Shown here: piece by piece, positions 1-12,708 of the stretch | How the letters are laid out: the number at the start of each line of letters is the position of its first letter | Numbering within the stretch: the first letter of the stretch is position 1 | DNA from: CAMAVH01 sp036500145 | GTDB lineage: Bacteria > Pseudomonadota > Alphaproteobacteria > SMXQ01 | Direction of reading: 5' to 3' | Length of the DNA: 64,000 nt | Assembly (NCBI GenBank): GCA_036500145.1 | Contig: DASYCO010000012.1 | Span: 1 to 64,000 of the forward strand | The notes under the pieces: generated by a model | The model's database searches: none | What the model saw: the letters and a program-made list of their open reading frames with translations, nothing else | What the model was told of the DNA's origin: nothing | Translations under genes and position numbers: made by a program

Positions 1-51
1 CGTGGCAGGTCGGCCAGCGCTTTTCATCCGTACAAGCGATAATGGCGGTTC

Positions 52-1935
<1,884 letters not shown>

Positions 1936-1940
1936 TCCGC

Positions 1941-1967
1941 GAGCGGGCTTCGGCCCGCTCCGTTTCG
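1941..1967 (+). terminator. Hairpin with UUCG tetraloop after the helicase gene
   Basis: GAGCGGGC pairs with GCCCGCTC around a TTCG loop (1941-1960), six bases after the helicase stop codon and followed by a weak T run. A C(UUCG)G-closed hairpin is very stable. The short T tract makes it a probable, not certain, intrinsic terminator. Confidence 0.6.
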
Positions 1968-2022
1968 CGACGGCCGATTGTGCCGTCGCCTGCAACAGAC
2001 CATCGCATTTTCGAAACGGTAG

Positions 2023-2050
2023 CGCCGCACGCCCCAAGCGTGCGGCGTTT
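2023..2050. terminator. Second stem-loop between helicase and amidohydrolase genes
   Basis: CGCCGCACGC and GCGTGCGGCG form a perfect 10-bp stem around a CCCAA loop, followed by TTT. It lies about 90 bases downstream of the helicase stop and about 185 bases before the amidohydrolase start. It may be a back-up terminator or a structured leader. The rest of the 1936-2234 intergenic stretch shows no convincing gene. Confidence 0.45.
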
Positions 2051-2234
2051 CCATGTGCGCAATCGCGAGCGCCGCATGGCCGAATTCGCGGCGGATCGCT
2101 TGGCCTGCTCCCAACTGCGGCCTAGAATGTCCGCGCGCCCGAGAACAAAAGCAAATCGCGCGGCCTTCCGGCCGGCCGGCCATGGGCGCAAGCGACGGCA
2201 ACAAGCCATCGCTTCGTAAACAGTGGAGGACAGC

Positions 2235-3677
2235 ATGAGCGATTTCACCAACATCAGCCGCCGCGGCCTGTTCGGCACGGCCGCCGCCATCGGCGCCGCC
2301 TCGATGCTCAACCCGATCGGCAAGGCCATGGCGCAAGGCGCGCCGGCCGCCGGCGCGGCGCAGCAGATTCCGCGCGGCGAATACGTCGTGCGCAACGCCT
2401 GCGTGCTGACCATGGACCCGCAGATCGGCAATCTCCTGAACGGCGACGTGCATGTGCGCAACGGCGCCATCGTCGCCGTCGGCGCCAACCTCGCCGCGCC
2501 CGGCGCCGAGGTCATCGACGGCAAGGGCATGATCGTCATGCCCGGCATGATCGAGACCCACTGGCACATGTGGGGCGCCGTCGCCCGCAACATGGCCGGC
2601 GACGACGAGAAGCACGGCTACTTCCCCTACAGCCGCGTGCTCGGCCAGCTCTTCACGCCCGAGGACAACGCGCGCGGCGTCCGCCTGGCGCTCGCCGAGG
2701 CGATCAACGGCGGCATCACCACCGTCAACAACTGGTCGCACAACCTGCTGTCGCCGGAATACGCCGACGCGGAGATCAAGACCCACATCGACGTCGGCGG
2801 CCGCGCCCTCTTCTCCTACGGCTATTCGCGCAAGACCCAGCGCGACGAGACCCTGCCGCTCAAGGACGTTGCCCGCGTGCAGAAGCAGTGGTTCGGGGCG
2901 CCCGTCGACGGCCTGCTGACCCTCGGCATCGCCACGCGCGGCCCCGAGAACAACACGCTGGAGATCGTCCGCGAGGAGATCGAGACCGCCCGCAAGCTCG
3001 GCGTGCGCATCACCTCGCACATGGGCACCGACGCCGAGCGCGTCGTGAAGGCCAAGGGCATCAAGGTGCTCGCCGGCGCCAACCTGCTCGGCCCCGACGT
3101 GCTGCTGGTGCACGACACCAACACCAACGAGGAAGACCTGCACACCCTGGCCGCCACCAAGACGCCGGTCAGCATGAGCCCCTTCACGGAAGGGCGCACC
3201 GGCTTCGGCATCACGCCGGTGCTCGACTTCCTGCGCGTCGGCGTGCCCGTCAGCCTTTCGGTCGACACCACCCTGCTCTGCGGCAACGCCGACATGTTCG
3301 CCATCATGAAGGCGATCCAGAACCTCGCCGACGCGGTGGCGAAGAGCGAGTTCGGCCTGCCCGCCGCCCGCATCCTGCAGATGTCGACCATGGACGGCGC
3401 CCGCGCCCTCGGCCTCGAGGACAAGGTCGGCTCGCTGACCCCGGGCAAGCGCGCCGACCTGATCGTCGTGCGCACCGACGCCGTCAACATGCTGCCCTTC
3501 ACCGAGCCGGTGCACATGATCGTCCAGTCGGCGCAGCCGTCCAACGTCGACCTGGTCATGGTCGACGGCCGCATCCTCAAGCGCAACGGCAAGCTCACCA
3601 CCATCGACCTGCCGCGCCTCGCCGCCGAAGCCGCCGAGACCGTGGCCCGCATCAACGTCGCCGTGAAGGACTTCTAA
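2235..3677 (+). CDS. Tat-exported metal-dependent amidohydrolase
   Basis: Amidohydrolase-superfamily enzyme (AtzA/TrzN/imidazolonepropionase-like fold) that hydrolyses an unidentified amide, amine or ring substrate. I chose ATG 2235, preceded by GGAGGA, over an in-frame GTG 12 bases upstream; this gives 480 residues. The N-terminus carries a twin-arginine signal (SRRGLFGTAAAIGAASML), predicting folded export to the periplasm. Metal ligands fit the family: the HxH motif in ETHWHM, SHMGT, VHDTN and SVDTT. The next gene, 67 bases on, is a fumarylacetoacetase-family hydrolase and an MDR oxidoreductase follows, so the three probably belong to one catabolic function. The substrate cannot be told from sequence. 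Confidence 0.85.
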   Translation: MSDFTNISRRGLFGTAAAIGAASMLNPIGKAMAQGAPAAGAAQQIPRGEYVVRNACVLTMDPQIGNLLNGDVHVRNGAIVAVGANLAAPGAEVIDGKGMIVMPGMIETHWHMWGAVARNMAGDDEKHGYFPYSRVLGQLFTPEDNARGVRLALAEAINGGITTVNNWSHNLLSPEYADAEIKTHIDVGGRALFSYGYSRKTQRDETLPLKDVARVQKQWFGAPVDGLLTLGIATRGPENNTLEIVREEIETARKLGVRITSHMGTDAERVVKAKGIKVLAGANLLGPDVLLVHDTNTNEEDLHTLAATKTPVSMSPFTEGRTGFGITPVLDFLRVGVPVSLSVDTTLLCGNADMFAIMKAIQNLADAVAKSEFGLPAARILQMSTMDGARALGLEDKVGSLTPGKRADLIVVRTDAVNMLPFTEPVHMIVQSAQPSNVDLVMVDGRILKRNGKLTTIDLPRLAAEAAETVARINVAVKDF

Positions 3678-3744
3678 CGGCTTGACTTTCGTCCCGCCGG
3701 ATTTCATCAACAGAACCGCACATCGTTCATCATCAGGAGGCATC

Positions 3745-4734
3745 GTGGTCGACTATCGTCTGCTCAATTTCGCCGGCCCCAAGGGCAAGGCCATTCCCGG
3801 CATCCTCGTCGGCGAGGACGTCATCGACCTCACCGTCGCGGCGCCCATCTACGCCCGCCGGGCCAAGAAGCAGCTCGGCTTCGAAGTCGGCTCCACGCTC
3901 GACATCCTGCGCGCCTGGCCCAAGGCCAAGACGGCCCTCGCCAAGCTGGCGACCGAACATCTCAAGCTCGCGAAGAAGAGCCCCTACGCCAAGGCCGTGA
4001 AGCCGCTCAAGCGCGCGAAGCTGCTGGCGCCGATCCTCTATCCCTCGACGGTGTTCTGCATCGCGGCGAACTACGCCGACCACCACGCCGAGATGGGCAC
4101 CTCGACCATGCCCGACAAGTCGATCATGCCCCCGGTCTTCTTCCAGAAGACCCCGGCGCAGACCGTCGTCGGCCACGGCGCGGAGATTCCCCTGCCGCAC
4201 ACCTCGACCCAGATCGACTGGGAGGCCGAGCTCGCCATCGTCATCGGCAAGCCCTGCTTCAACGTGCCGAAGGAAAAGGCGCTCGACTACGTCGCCGGCT
4301 ACATGGTGCTGAACGACATGTCGATCCGCGGCCCGCGCCGCGAGGACGCCATCACGCCGGCGCAGAAGCAGTTCCGCCTCGACCGCTTCCGCCGCAAGAA
4401 CTTCGACGGCTCCTGCCCGACCGGCCCGTGGATGACGCCCAAGGAACTGGTCAAGAACCCCTACGACCTGAAGATCCAGCTCTGGGTCAACGGCGAGCTG
4501 AAGCAGAACGGCAACTCCGGCGCGATGCACTACAACATCGAGGAGCAGATCAGCTACCTGTCGGACCACCTGACGCTGCAGCCCGGCGACGTGATCACCA
4601 CCGGCACCCCCGCCGGCGTCGGCAAGGGCAAGGGCACCTACCTGAAGGCCGGCGACAAGATCACCACGATCGTCGGCAACCTCGGCACGCTGGAGACCAG
4701 CTTCGTGCCGTCGAAGAAGCCCGTCAAAGCCTGA
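3745..4734 (+). CDS. Fumarylacetoacetate hydrolase family protein
   Basis: C-C bond hydrolase or isomerase/decarboxylase of the FAH superfamily, 329 residues, acting on a 2-oxo or 2,4-diketo acid from ring or side-chain breakdown. The GTG at 3745 is preceded by a perfect AGGAGG, so it is preferred to a TTG 63 bases upstream that lacks a ribosome site. Family signatures are visible: NYADHHAEMG near the substrate pocket, the acidic metal-ligand stretch DWEAELAIVIGK, and near the C-terminus GDVITTGTPAGVG. The N-terminal ~100 residues contain several Lys-rich stretches. It lies between an amidohydrolase and an MDR dehydrogenase. Its exact reaction remains open. Confidence 0.88.
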   Translation: MVDYRLLNFAGPKGKAIPGILVGEDVIDLTVAAPIYARRAKKQLGFEVGSTLDILRAWPKAKTALAKLATEHLKLAKKSPYAKAVKPLKRAKLLAPILYPSTVFCIAANYADHHAEMGTSTMPDKSIMPPVFFQKTPAQTVVGHGAEIPLPHTSTQIDWEAELAIVIGKPCFNVPKEKALDYVAGYMVLNDMSIRGPRREDAITPAQKQFRLDRFRRKNFDGSCPTGPWMTPKELVKNPYDLKIQLWVNGELKQNGNSGAMHYNIEEQISYLSDHLTLQPGDVITTGTPAGVGKGKGTYLKAGDKITTIVGNLGTLETSFVPSKKPVKA

Positions 4735-4748
4735 TCCGCTGAAGACAG

Positions 4749-4778
4749 ACGGCCGGAGCGGATGCGCTCCGGCCGTTT
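4749..4778 (+). terminator. Intrinsic terminator after the FAH-family gene
   Basis: ACGGCCGGAGCG pairs with CGCTCCGGCCGT (12 bp) around a GATG loop, ending in TTT. It starts 14 bases after the stop codon and 30 bases before the next start. The T tract is short, so termination may be partial and some read-through into the dehydrogenase gene is likely. Confidence 0.65.
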
Positions 4779-4808
4779 CCGCATCCCATCTCCGCAAGAG
4801 GCCTCCGC

Positions 4809-5861
4809 GTGAAAGCCATCGTCCTCCACGAATACGGTCCGCCCGACGTCCTGAAGTACGAGGACGTGCCGGATCCGCAGCCGCGCGACAACGAGGTCCG
4901 CATCAAGATCCATGCGGCGACGGTGAACATCACGCTCGACGTGCTGGTGCGCCAAGGCAAGCAGCAGCATCGCGGCGTCACGCTGCCGCTGATCCCCGGC
5001 GTCGACTGCGCCGGCATCATCGACAAGGTCGGCAAGAACGTGAAGCGCTGGAAGGTCGGCGACCACATCAGCGCCGCCGGGCGGATGCCGCTCGACGACG
5101 TGCCGGAAAGCGCCGACTTCGACGCCTACGGCTACGAAGGCCCGACCGGCATGATGGGCATCAAGCGGCCGGGCGGCTTCGCCGAGATGATCTGCGTGCC
5201 CGCCGCCGTCGGCGACAAGCTGCCGATGAACCTCGACCTGCGCGAGGCCGCCGTCATCGGCCGCCACTGCCCGACGGCGTGGAACCTCCTCGTCAACGTC
5301 GCCAAGCTGCAGCCGGGCGAATGGGTCATGATCATGGGCGCCACGGGCAACCTCGGCTCCATCGGTATCCAGATCGCCAAGCATGTCATCGGCGCGAAGG
5401 TCATCGCGGTCGCCGGCTCGCGCGAGCGCGCCGACTACGGCCTCACCGTCGGCGCCGACTACGCGCTCGACAGCTCGACGCAGGATCTCGTCGCCGAGGT
5501 CAAGAAGATCACCGGCGGCAAGGGCGTCAACGTGCTCTACGACAACATCGCCAATCCCGAGGTGCTGCCCAAGGCCTTCCACTGCCTCGGCGAACATGGC
5601 CGCATGGTCACCGCCGGCGCGCACGGCGGGCCGAACGCGATGATCGATTTCTTCCATCTCTACGACAACAAGATCACGATCATCGGCATGCCCGGCCACG
5701 AGCCGGCCGACCGGCCGAAATGCTACCAGGCCGCCGCCGACGGCAAGATCAAGGTGAAGATCGCCCATATCCTGCCGCTGTCTCAGGCGGCGGAAGCGCA
5801 CCGCATGATCGAGAGCAGCCCTAGCGTCGGCAAGATCGTGCTCGATCCCACGCTGGGCTGA
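4809..5861 (+). CDS. MDR-superfamily NAD(P)H-dependent oxidoreductase (quinone reductase/alcohol dehydrogenase type)
   Basis: Medium-chain dehydrogenase/reductase of 350 residues. The N-terminal GroES-like domain contains PGVDCAGIIDKVG near 58-70. The Rossmann domain has GATGNLGSIGIQIAKHV near 177-193 for the nucleotide cofactor. The usual structural-zinc cysteine cluster is not obvious, so a zinc-independent quinone oxidoreductase or enoyl reductase is as likely as an alcohol dehydrogenase. GTG start at 4809 with an AAGAGG-type ribosome site. It follows the FAH-family hydrolase across a moderate terminator, so it may be part of the same catabolic cluster or separately expressed. Confidence 0.85.
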   Translation: MKAIVLHEYGPPDVLKYEDVPDPQPRDNEVRIKIHAATVNITLDVLVRQGKQQHRGVTLPLIPGVDCAGIIDKVGKNVKRWKVGDHISAAGRMPLDDVPESADFDAYGYEGPTGMMGIKRPGGFAEMICVPAAVGDKLPMNLDLREAAVIGRHCPTAWNLLVNVAKLQPGEWVMIMGATGNLGSIGIQIAKHVIGAKVIAVAGSRERADYGLTVGADYALDSSTQDLVAEVKKITGGKGVNVLYDNIANPEVLPKAFHCLGEHGRMVTAGAHGGPNAMIDFFHLYDNKITIIGMPGHEPADRPKCYQAAADGKIKVKIAHILPLSQAAEAHRMIESSPSVGKIVLDPTLG

Positions 5862-5957
5862 ACCGCCCGGCATGGCCAGGCTTGTCTGCGGCGGACTCCG
5901 ACCATCGGTATCGGATTCGCCGGTCGATTGCGTTATCAACGATTGACCATCCACGAT

Positions 5958-5986
5958 CCGGCCGCCGTCTCCCGCGAGGCGGCCGG
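5958..5986. other. Strong stem-loop just upstream of the MFS start
   Basis: CCGGCCGCC (5958-5966) and GGCGGCCGG (5978-5986) form a perfect 9-bp stem with an 11-base loop, ending 18 bases before the ATG at 6005. A candidate -35 TTGACC lies just before it (5943-5948). It could terminate the preceding gene or structure the leader of the transporter mRNA; the absence of a T tract argues against a classical terminator. Confidence 0.45.
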
Positions 5987-6004
5987 CCGCGAGGAAATCG
6001 CTTC

Positions 6005-7213
6005 ATGACGAAGCCAGTCCCCGGCTCGCCCGACGGCGAGGCGGACAACGCGTTCAGCATCAAGGTTCCGCTCTGGCTCCTGGCCTCCGTCACCTTGAGC
6101 GGAACATTGGCCATGCACATCTTCGTGCCGGCCCTGCCGCACGCCGCCGCCGACCTCGGCGCCAGCGTCGCCGCCATGCAGATGACGGTCAGCCTCTACA
6201 TCCTCGGCCTCGCCTTCGGCCAGCTCATCTATGGCCCGCTGTCCGACCGCTACGGCCGCCGGCCGACGCTGATGGGCGGGCTCGTGCTCTACACAGTGGC
6301 CGGACTGGCGGCCGCCTTCGCGCCCGATTCCTCCGCCCTGATCGCCGCCCGCCTGTTCCAGGCCCTCGGCGGCTGCGCCGGGCTGGTAATCGCGCGCGCC
6401 GTGGTGCGCGACACGACCGCCTCCATCGAGGCGACGCGACGCCTTGCCCTGATGAACCTGATGGTGACGGTCGGGCCCGGCATCGCGCCGCTGATCGGCA
6501 GCTTCATGGCCGACACGTCCGGCTGGCGCTCGATCTTCTATCTGCTCTGCATACTCGGCGTTCTGAACTTCGTCTTCGCCTGGCGGCTGCTGCCGGAAAC
6601 CAGCAGGCCCGGCCTGAACGCCAACGTCTCGACGCTCGCGCGCAACTACGGCCAGCTCCTGATGTCGCCCGCCTTCTTCGGCTACGCCATCGGCGGCGGC
6701 TGCGCGACCACCTCCATGTACGCCTTCGTCGCGGCGGCGCCCTTCATCTTCGGCCAGCAGCTCGGCCGCCCGACCCACGAGGCTGGCATCTACCTGGCGA
6801 TCCTCGTCTCCGGCGTCTGGCTCGGCAGCGTGCTGACCAGCCGGCTGATCGCCAGGGTGTCGATCGCCAAGCTGCTCGTCCGCGCCAACCTGATGAGCAT
6901 GGTCGCGGCCTTCGTCTTCCTCGGCTCGGTCCTGACCGGGCATCTCAGCGTCGGCCTGACCATCGGCAGCATGTTCGTCTTCACGCTCGGCGTCGGCATG
7001 GCGGCGCCGGCGGCGCTGAGCCAGGCGGTCAGCGTGCAGCCGCGCGTCATCGGCTCGGCCTCCGGCCTCTACGGCTTCGCCCAGATGGCCGTCGGCGCCC
7101 TCTGCACCGCGGCGGCCGGCTTCGGCGACAATCCAGCCCTGGCAGCGGCCCTCGTCCTGGCGATCTCAGGCATCGTCGGACAGTTTTCCTTCTGGATGGC
7201 TTTGCGCCGCTAA
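6005..7213 (+). CDS. MFS drug-resistance transporter, Bcr/CflA family
   Basis: Inner-membrane proton-coupled exporter of 402 residues with about 12 predicted hydrophobic segments. The start at ATG 6005 follows a GAGGAAA ribosome site; an extended frame upstream would add a non-hydrophobic Arg-rich segment and is rejected. The MFS motif A, GPLSDRYGRRPTL, sits in the loop after the second membrane segment, and the motif-C-like MVTVGPGIAPLIG follows in helix 5, both as in Bcr/CflA drug exporters. It is a single-gene unit between the MDR dehydrogenase and the SUF operon. The substrate is unknown. Confidence 0.85.
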   Translation: MTKPVPGSPDGEADNAFSIKVPLWLLASVTLSGTLAMHIFVPALPHAAADLGASVAAMQMTVSLYILGLAFGQLIYGPLSDRYGRRPTLMGGLVLYTVAGLAAAFAPDSSALIAARLFQALGGCAGLVIARAVVRDTTASIEATRRLALMNLMVTVGPGIAPLIGSFMADTSGWRSIFYLLCILGVLNFVFAWRLLPETSRPGLNANVSTLARNYGQLLMSPAFFGYAIGGGCATTSMYAFVAAAPFIFGQQLGRPTHEAGIYLAILVSGVWLGSVLTSRLIARVSIAKLLVRANLMSMVAAFVFLGSVLTGHLSVGLTIGSMFVFTLGVGMAAPAALSQAVSVQPRVIGSASGLYGFAQMAVGALCTAAAGFGDNPALAAALVLAISGIVGQFSFWMALRR

Positions 7214-7285
7214 ACCCTTGTCGACGCCAGGGTTTTTAGGGCGACTCCGCGCTTGACTTTGGACCTCCAAAAGCCGATTTACTGC

Positions 7286-7310
7286 ATATCAGACCAATTT
7301 AGTCCGGTAT
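7286..7310. promoter_or_regulatory. Type 1 IscR-like operator upstream of the SUF operon
   Basis: This 25-base element begins ATA and ends TAT and has the core GACCAATTTAGTC. It fits the Escherichia coli type 1 IscR box (ATA-SYY-GACT-RWWWY-AGTC-RRS-TAT) at nearly all positions; the first half-site is GACC in place of GACT. It lies 63 bases before the chosen start of the Rrf2 regulator. Known biology: [2Fe-2S]-loaded IscR binds such sites and represses its own operon. The match was made by eye against the remembered consensus. Confidence 0.75.
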
Positions 7311-7372
7311 GTTGCAAACGGCTCGCAACTGGCCCTTTTCCAGCAGATCGGACGCTGCCGAGCAGGTCCGCC

Positions 7373-7831
7373 ATGATCCGCCTGAGCCGCCTCGCCGACT
7401 ACGCCGTCCTGCTGATGAGCCGCATGGCCACGGCGCCCGACGCCGTGCATAACGCGCTCGACATCGCCCAGGCGACGGGCGTGCCGACGCCGACCGTCAG
7501 CAAGCTGCTCGCCACGCTCACGCGGGGCGGCCTGCTGACGTCCGCGCGCGGCGCCAAGGGCGGCTACAGCCTGGCGGCCCCCGCGCGCAGCATCACCGTC
7601 GCCAAGATCATCGCCGCCATCGACGGCCCCATCGCCATCACCAGCTGCCTGGAGCATCCCGGCAGCTGCGGCGTCGAGACGCTCTGCTCGTCGCGCAACG
7701 GCTGGGCGGCGATCAACGGCGCCATCAGCAACGCGCTGGAGGGCGTCACCTTGGCAGACCTCAATGCCCCGATGCAGTTCCCGCCCGCTCGCCCCGCCGT
7801 CATCGGCAAGGCGAGCGAGAGCGTGGCGTAA
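7373..7831 (+). CDS. iscR: Rrf2-family Fe-S-sensing transcriptional regulator of the SUF operon (IscR/SufR-like)
   Basis: DNA-binding regulator of 152 residues at the head of the SUF operon. The winged-helix part has the Rrf2 start (MIRLSRLADYAVLLM), the recognition region (VPTPTVSKLLATLTRGGLL) and the wing (SARGAKGGYSL). Three cysteines in CLEHPGSCGVETLC (spacing Cx6C x5C, near residues 100-113) match the IscR cluster-binding triad, which has Cx5Cx5C in Escherichia coli. ATG 7373 is preferred to a TTG at 7253, because the longer frame would put the type 1 operator inside the gene. The stop is 12 bases before sufB. It probably autoregulates through the operator at 7286-7310. Confidence 0.88.
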   Translation: MIRLSRLADYAVLLMSRMATAPDAVHNALDIAQATGVPTPTVSKLLATLTRGGLLTSARGAKGGYSLAAPARSITVAKIIAAIDGPIAITSCLEHPGSCGVETLCSSRNGWAAINGAISNALEGVTLADLNAPMQFPPARPAVIGKASESVA

Positions 7832-7843
7832 GGAGTTCCCGGC

Positions 7844-9298
<1,455 letters not shown>

Positions 9299-9312
9299 CC
9301 GGAGCTTATGTA

Positions 9313-10065
<753 letters not shown>

Positions 10066-10072
10066 GGGCCAG

Positions 10073-11458
10073 ATGAGCGGCGCTGTCGCCATGCAAAGCA
10101 AGCCGACGGGCGCCGTCGAGGAGTATGTCGGCCAGTACGCCGACCTGCGCGCCAGCCTGCCGGGCGCCGGCCTGCCCTGGCTCGCCAGCCTGCGCGACGC
10201 CGCCGCCGCGCGCTTCCAGGCCCAGGGCCTGCCGACCAGCGCCATCGAGGCCTGGAAGTTCACCCACCTCGACCGCCTGGCCAAGCAGATCTACGCGCCG
10301 CACGCCGCGCCCGCCGCCGTGCCGGTGACGGCCGAGCAGATCGCCCATTTCCGCTTCGCCGGCCTCTGCGAGATTCTGCTCGTCTTCGTCGACGGCCAGT
10401 TCCGCGCCGACCTCTCCGATCCACAGCTGGCCGACGCCGGCGCCCTGCCGGCCGGCCTCTCGGTCCAGAGCTTCGCCGGCGCCCTCGCCGCCGCGCCCGA
10501 CCTGGTGCGGGACCATCTCGCCGGCCCCGAGGCCGACCCGGCCCAGGCGCTCGCCGCCCTCAACCTGGCCCTCGCCGCCGATGGCGCCGTCATCCGCCTC
10601 TCCGCCGGGACCAAGCTCGGCCAGCCGCTGCATCTGCTGTTCCTCACCGGCTCGTTCGCCGGCCAGGCCAACCATGTCCGCAACCTGATCGTCGCCGACG
10701 CCGGCGCCGAAGCCACGGTGGTCGAGACCTACGCCGCCCTGCCGGGCGTTTCCGGCAATGCCTGGACGAATGTCGTCACCCAGGTTTCGGGCGCCGAAGA
10801 CAGCATCATTCGGCACTTCAAGGTCCAGAATGAAGGCCTTGAAAATACGCATACTTCCATCAGCGACGTGACCCTGGCGACGAAGGCTCGCTACGACAGC
10901 TTCTCGCTCGCCGCCGGCGCCGCCCTGGCCCGCCACGAAGTGCGCGCCAAGCTGACCGGCGACCATGCGGCCGCCACGCTCAACGGCGTCTACCTCGGCC
11001 GCGGCCGCCAGCATCAGGCCCAGCGCACCGACGTCATGCATCTCGCCCGCGATACCAGCCTGTCGGAAGTCTACAAGGGCGTGCTCGACGGCCGCAGCCA
11101 CGGCGCCTTCCTCGGCCGCGTCCATGTCGCCCCGGGTGCCGGCGGCACCGACGCCCAGCAGTCCAACCGCAACCTGCTGCTCTCCGACCATGCGGTCGCC
11201 GACAGCAAGCCGGAGCTGGAAATCTATGCCGACGACGTGAAATGCGCCCATGGCGCGACAGTCGGCGACCTCGACCGCGAGCCGCTGTTCTACCTGCGGG
11301 CCCGTGGCGTCGGCGAGGCGGAAGCCCGCGCCCTGCTGATCGAGGCCTTCGCCGGCGAGCTGATCGACCGCATCGCCGACGAGCCGGTTCACGCCCATTT
11401 CCGCAACGTCCTTAGCCATTGGCTGCAGCAGGGCGTCGCGCAGGGAAACCCGTCATGA
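10073..11458 (+). CDS. sufD: SufD, Fe-S cluster assembly protein
   Basis: SufB paralogue of 461 residues that completes the SufBC2D scaffold. The N-terminal half is variable, and the C-terminal beta-helix carries AQRTDVMHLARDTSLSEVYKG, QQSNRNLLLSD and the hallmark CAHGATVGDLDREPLFYLRARG. That segment includes the conserved Cys-Ala-His of SufD, which contributes the cluster-assembly histidine. The start at ATG 10073 lies seven bases after sufC with a GAGGGCC ribosome site. The final ATGA overlaps the sufS start, implying translational coupling. Confidence 0.95.
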   Translation: MSGAVAMQSKPTGAVEEYVGQYADLRASLPGAGLPWLASLRDAAAARFQAQGLPTSAIEAWKFTHLDRLAKQIYAPHAAPAAVPVTAEQIAHFRFAGLCEILLVFVDGQFRADLSDPQLADAGALPAGLSVQSFAGALAAAPDLVRDHLAGPEADPAQALAALNLALAADGAVIRLSAGTKLGQPLHLLFLTGSFAGQANHVRNLIVADAGAEATVVETYAALPGVSGNAWTNVVTQVSGAEDSIIRHFKVQNEGLENTHTSISDVTLATKARYDSFSLAAGAALARHEVRAKLTGDHAAATLNGVYLGRGRQHQAQRTDVMHLARDTSLSEVYKGVLDGRSHGAFLGRVHVAPGAGGTDAQQSNRNLLLSDHAVADSKPELEIYADDVKCAHGATVGDLDREPLFYLRARGVGEAEARALLIEAFAGELIDRIADEPVHAHFRNVLSHWLQQGVAQGNPS

Positions 11459-12708
11459 GCACCCAGTCCTCCTCCGCCAGCGTCCTTCCGAACTTCGACG
11501 TCGAGGCCTTGCGCCGCGACTTCCCGATCCTGGCGCGCGAGATCAACGGCAAGCCGCTGGTCTTCCTCGATTCCGCCGCCAGCGCCCAGAAGCCGCGCGT
11601 CGTCCTCGAGTCCCTGCGCAAGACCTACGAGGAGGAATACGCCAACGTGCACCGCGGCGTGTACTGGCTGAGCGCCACGGCGACAAAGAATTATGAGAAC
11701 GTTCGCAAGAAGTTAAAGGTATTCTTTAACGCCAAAGACGAGCGCGAATTCGTCTTCACCAAAGGCACGACCGAGGGCATCAACCTGGTCGCCCAGAGCT
11801 GGGGCCGCGCCTTCCTGAAGGCCGGCGACGAGGTGCTGATCACCGCCCTCGAACACCATTCCAACATCGTGCCTTGGCAGATGCTGCGCGACCAAATCGG
11901 CATCAAGCTGGTCGTCGCCCCCATCAACGCCCAGGGCGAGCTGATCTGGGACGAATTCCAGAAGCTGCTCAGTCCGCGCACCAAGCTGGTGTCGGTCGCC
12001 CAGGTCTCCAACGCGCTCGGCACCATCCTGCCGATCGACCGGATCATCAAGGCGGGCCATGCCGTCGGCGCCAAGGTGCTGATCGACGCCGCCCAGGGCG
12101 CGCCGCACATGCGCGCCGACCTGCAGGCCCTGGACTGCGACTTCTACGCCTTCTCCGGCCACAAGCTCTACGGGCCGACCGGCACCGGGGCACTCTGGGG
12201 CAAGAAGGCCCTGCTCGACGCCATGCCGCCCTGGCAGGGCGGCGGCGACATGATCAAGTCCGTGACCTTCGAGAAGACGGACTATGCCGACGTTCCCGCC
12301 AAGTTCGAGGCCGGCACGCCCAACATCGCCGACGTCATCGCCATGGGCGCAGCGCTGGACTGGCTCTCGGCCCTGCCCTGGGACGCCATCGAGGCCCATG
12401 AGGCCGACGTGCTGGCCTACGGCACCGGCCTGCTCCGGGCCATTCCCGGCCTGCGCCTGATCGGCGACGCCAAGGAAAAGGCCAGCGTGATCTCCTTCGT
12501 GCTCGAGGGGGTGCATCCGCACGACATCGGCACCATATTGGATCAAGAGGGCGTTTCGGTGCGCGCCGGCAACCACTGCGCCGAACCCGTGATGGAATTC
12601 TTCGGCGTGCCGGGCACGGCGCGCGCTTCCATCGGCATGTACAGCACCCGCGCGGACATGGACGCCCTGGCGGCGGCCATCCGCAAGGTGCAGGAGATTT
12701 TCGCCTGA
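11455..12708 (+). CDS. sufS: SufS, group II cysteine desulfurase
   Basis: PLP enzyme of 417 residues that converts cysteine to alanine and supplies sulfane sulfur for Fe-S assembly. The PLP lysine lies in FYAFSGHKLYGPTG near residue 238. The catalytic cysteine is in VRAGNHCAEPVM near residue 377, in the short-loop context typical of group II enzymes needing SufE or SufU as partner. The next gene encodes a SufU-type protein, which fits. The start overlaps the sufD stop by four bases, and the sufS stop overlaps the next ATG (TGATG). Confidence 0.96.
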   Translation: MSTQSSSASVLPNFDVEALRRDFPILAREINGKPLVFLDSAASAQKPRVVLESLRKTYEEEYANVHRGVYWLSATATKNYENVRKKLKVFFNAKDEREFVFTKGTTEGINLVAQSWGRAFLKAGDEVLITALEHHSNIVPWQMLRDQIGIKLVVAPINAQGELIWDEFQKLLSPRTKLVSVAQVSNALGTILPIDRIIKAGHAVGAKVLIDAAQGAPHMRADLQALDCDFYAFSGHKLYGPTGTGALWGKKALLDAMPPWQGGGDMIKSVTFEKTDYADVPAKFEAGTPNIADVIAMGAALDWLSALPWDAIEAHEADVLAYGTGLLRAIPGLRLIGDAKEKASVISFVLEGVHPHDIGTILDQEGVSVRAGNHCAEPVMEFFGVPGTARASIGMYSTRADMDALAAAIRKVQEIFA

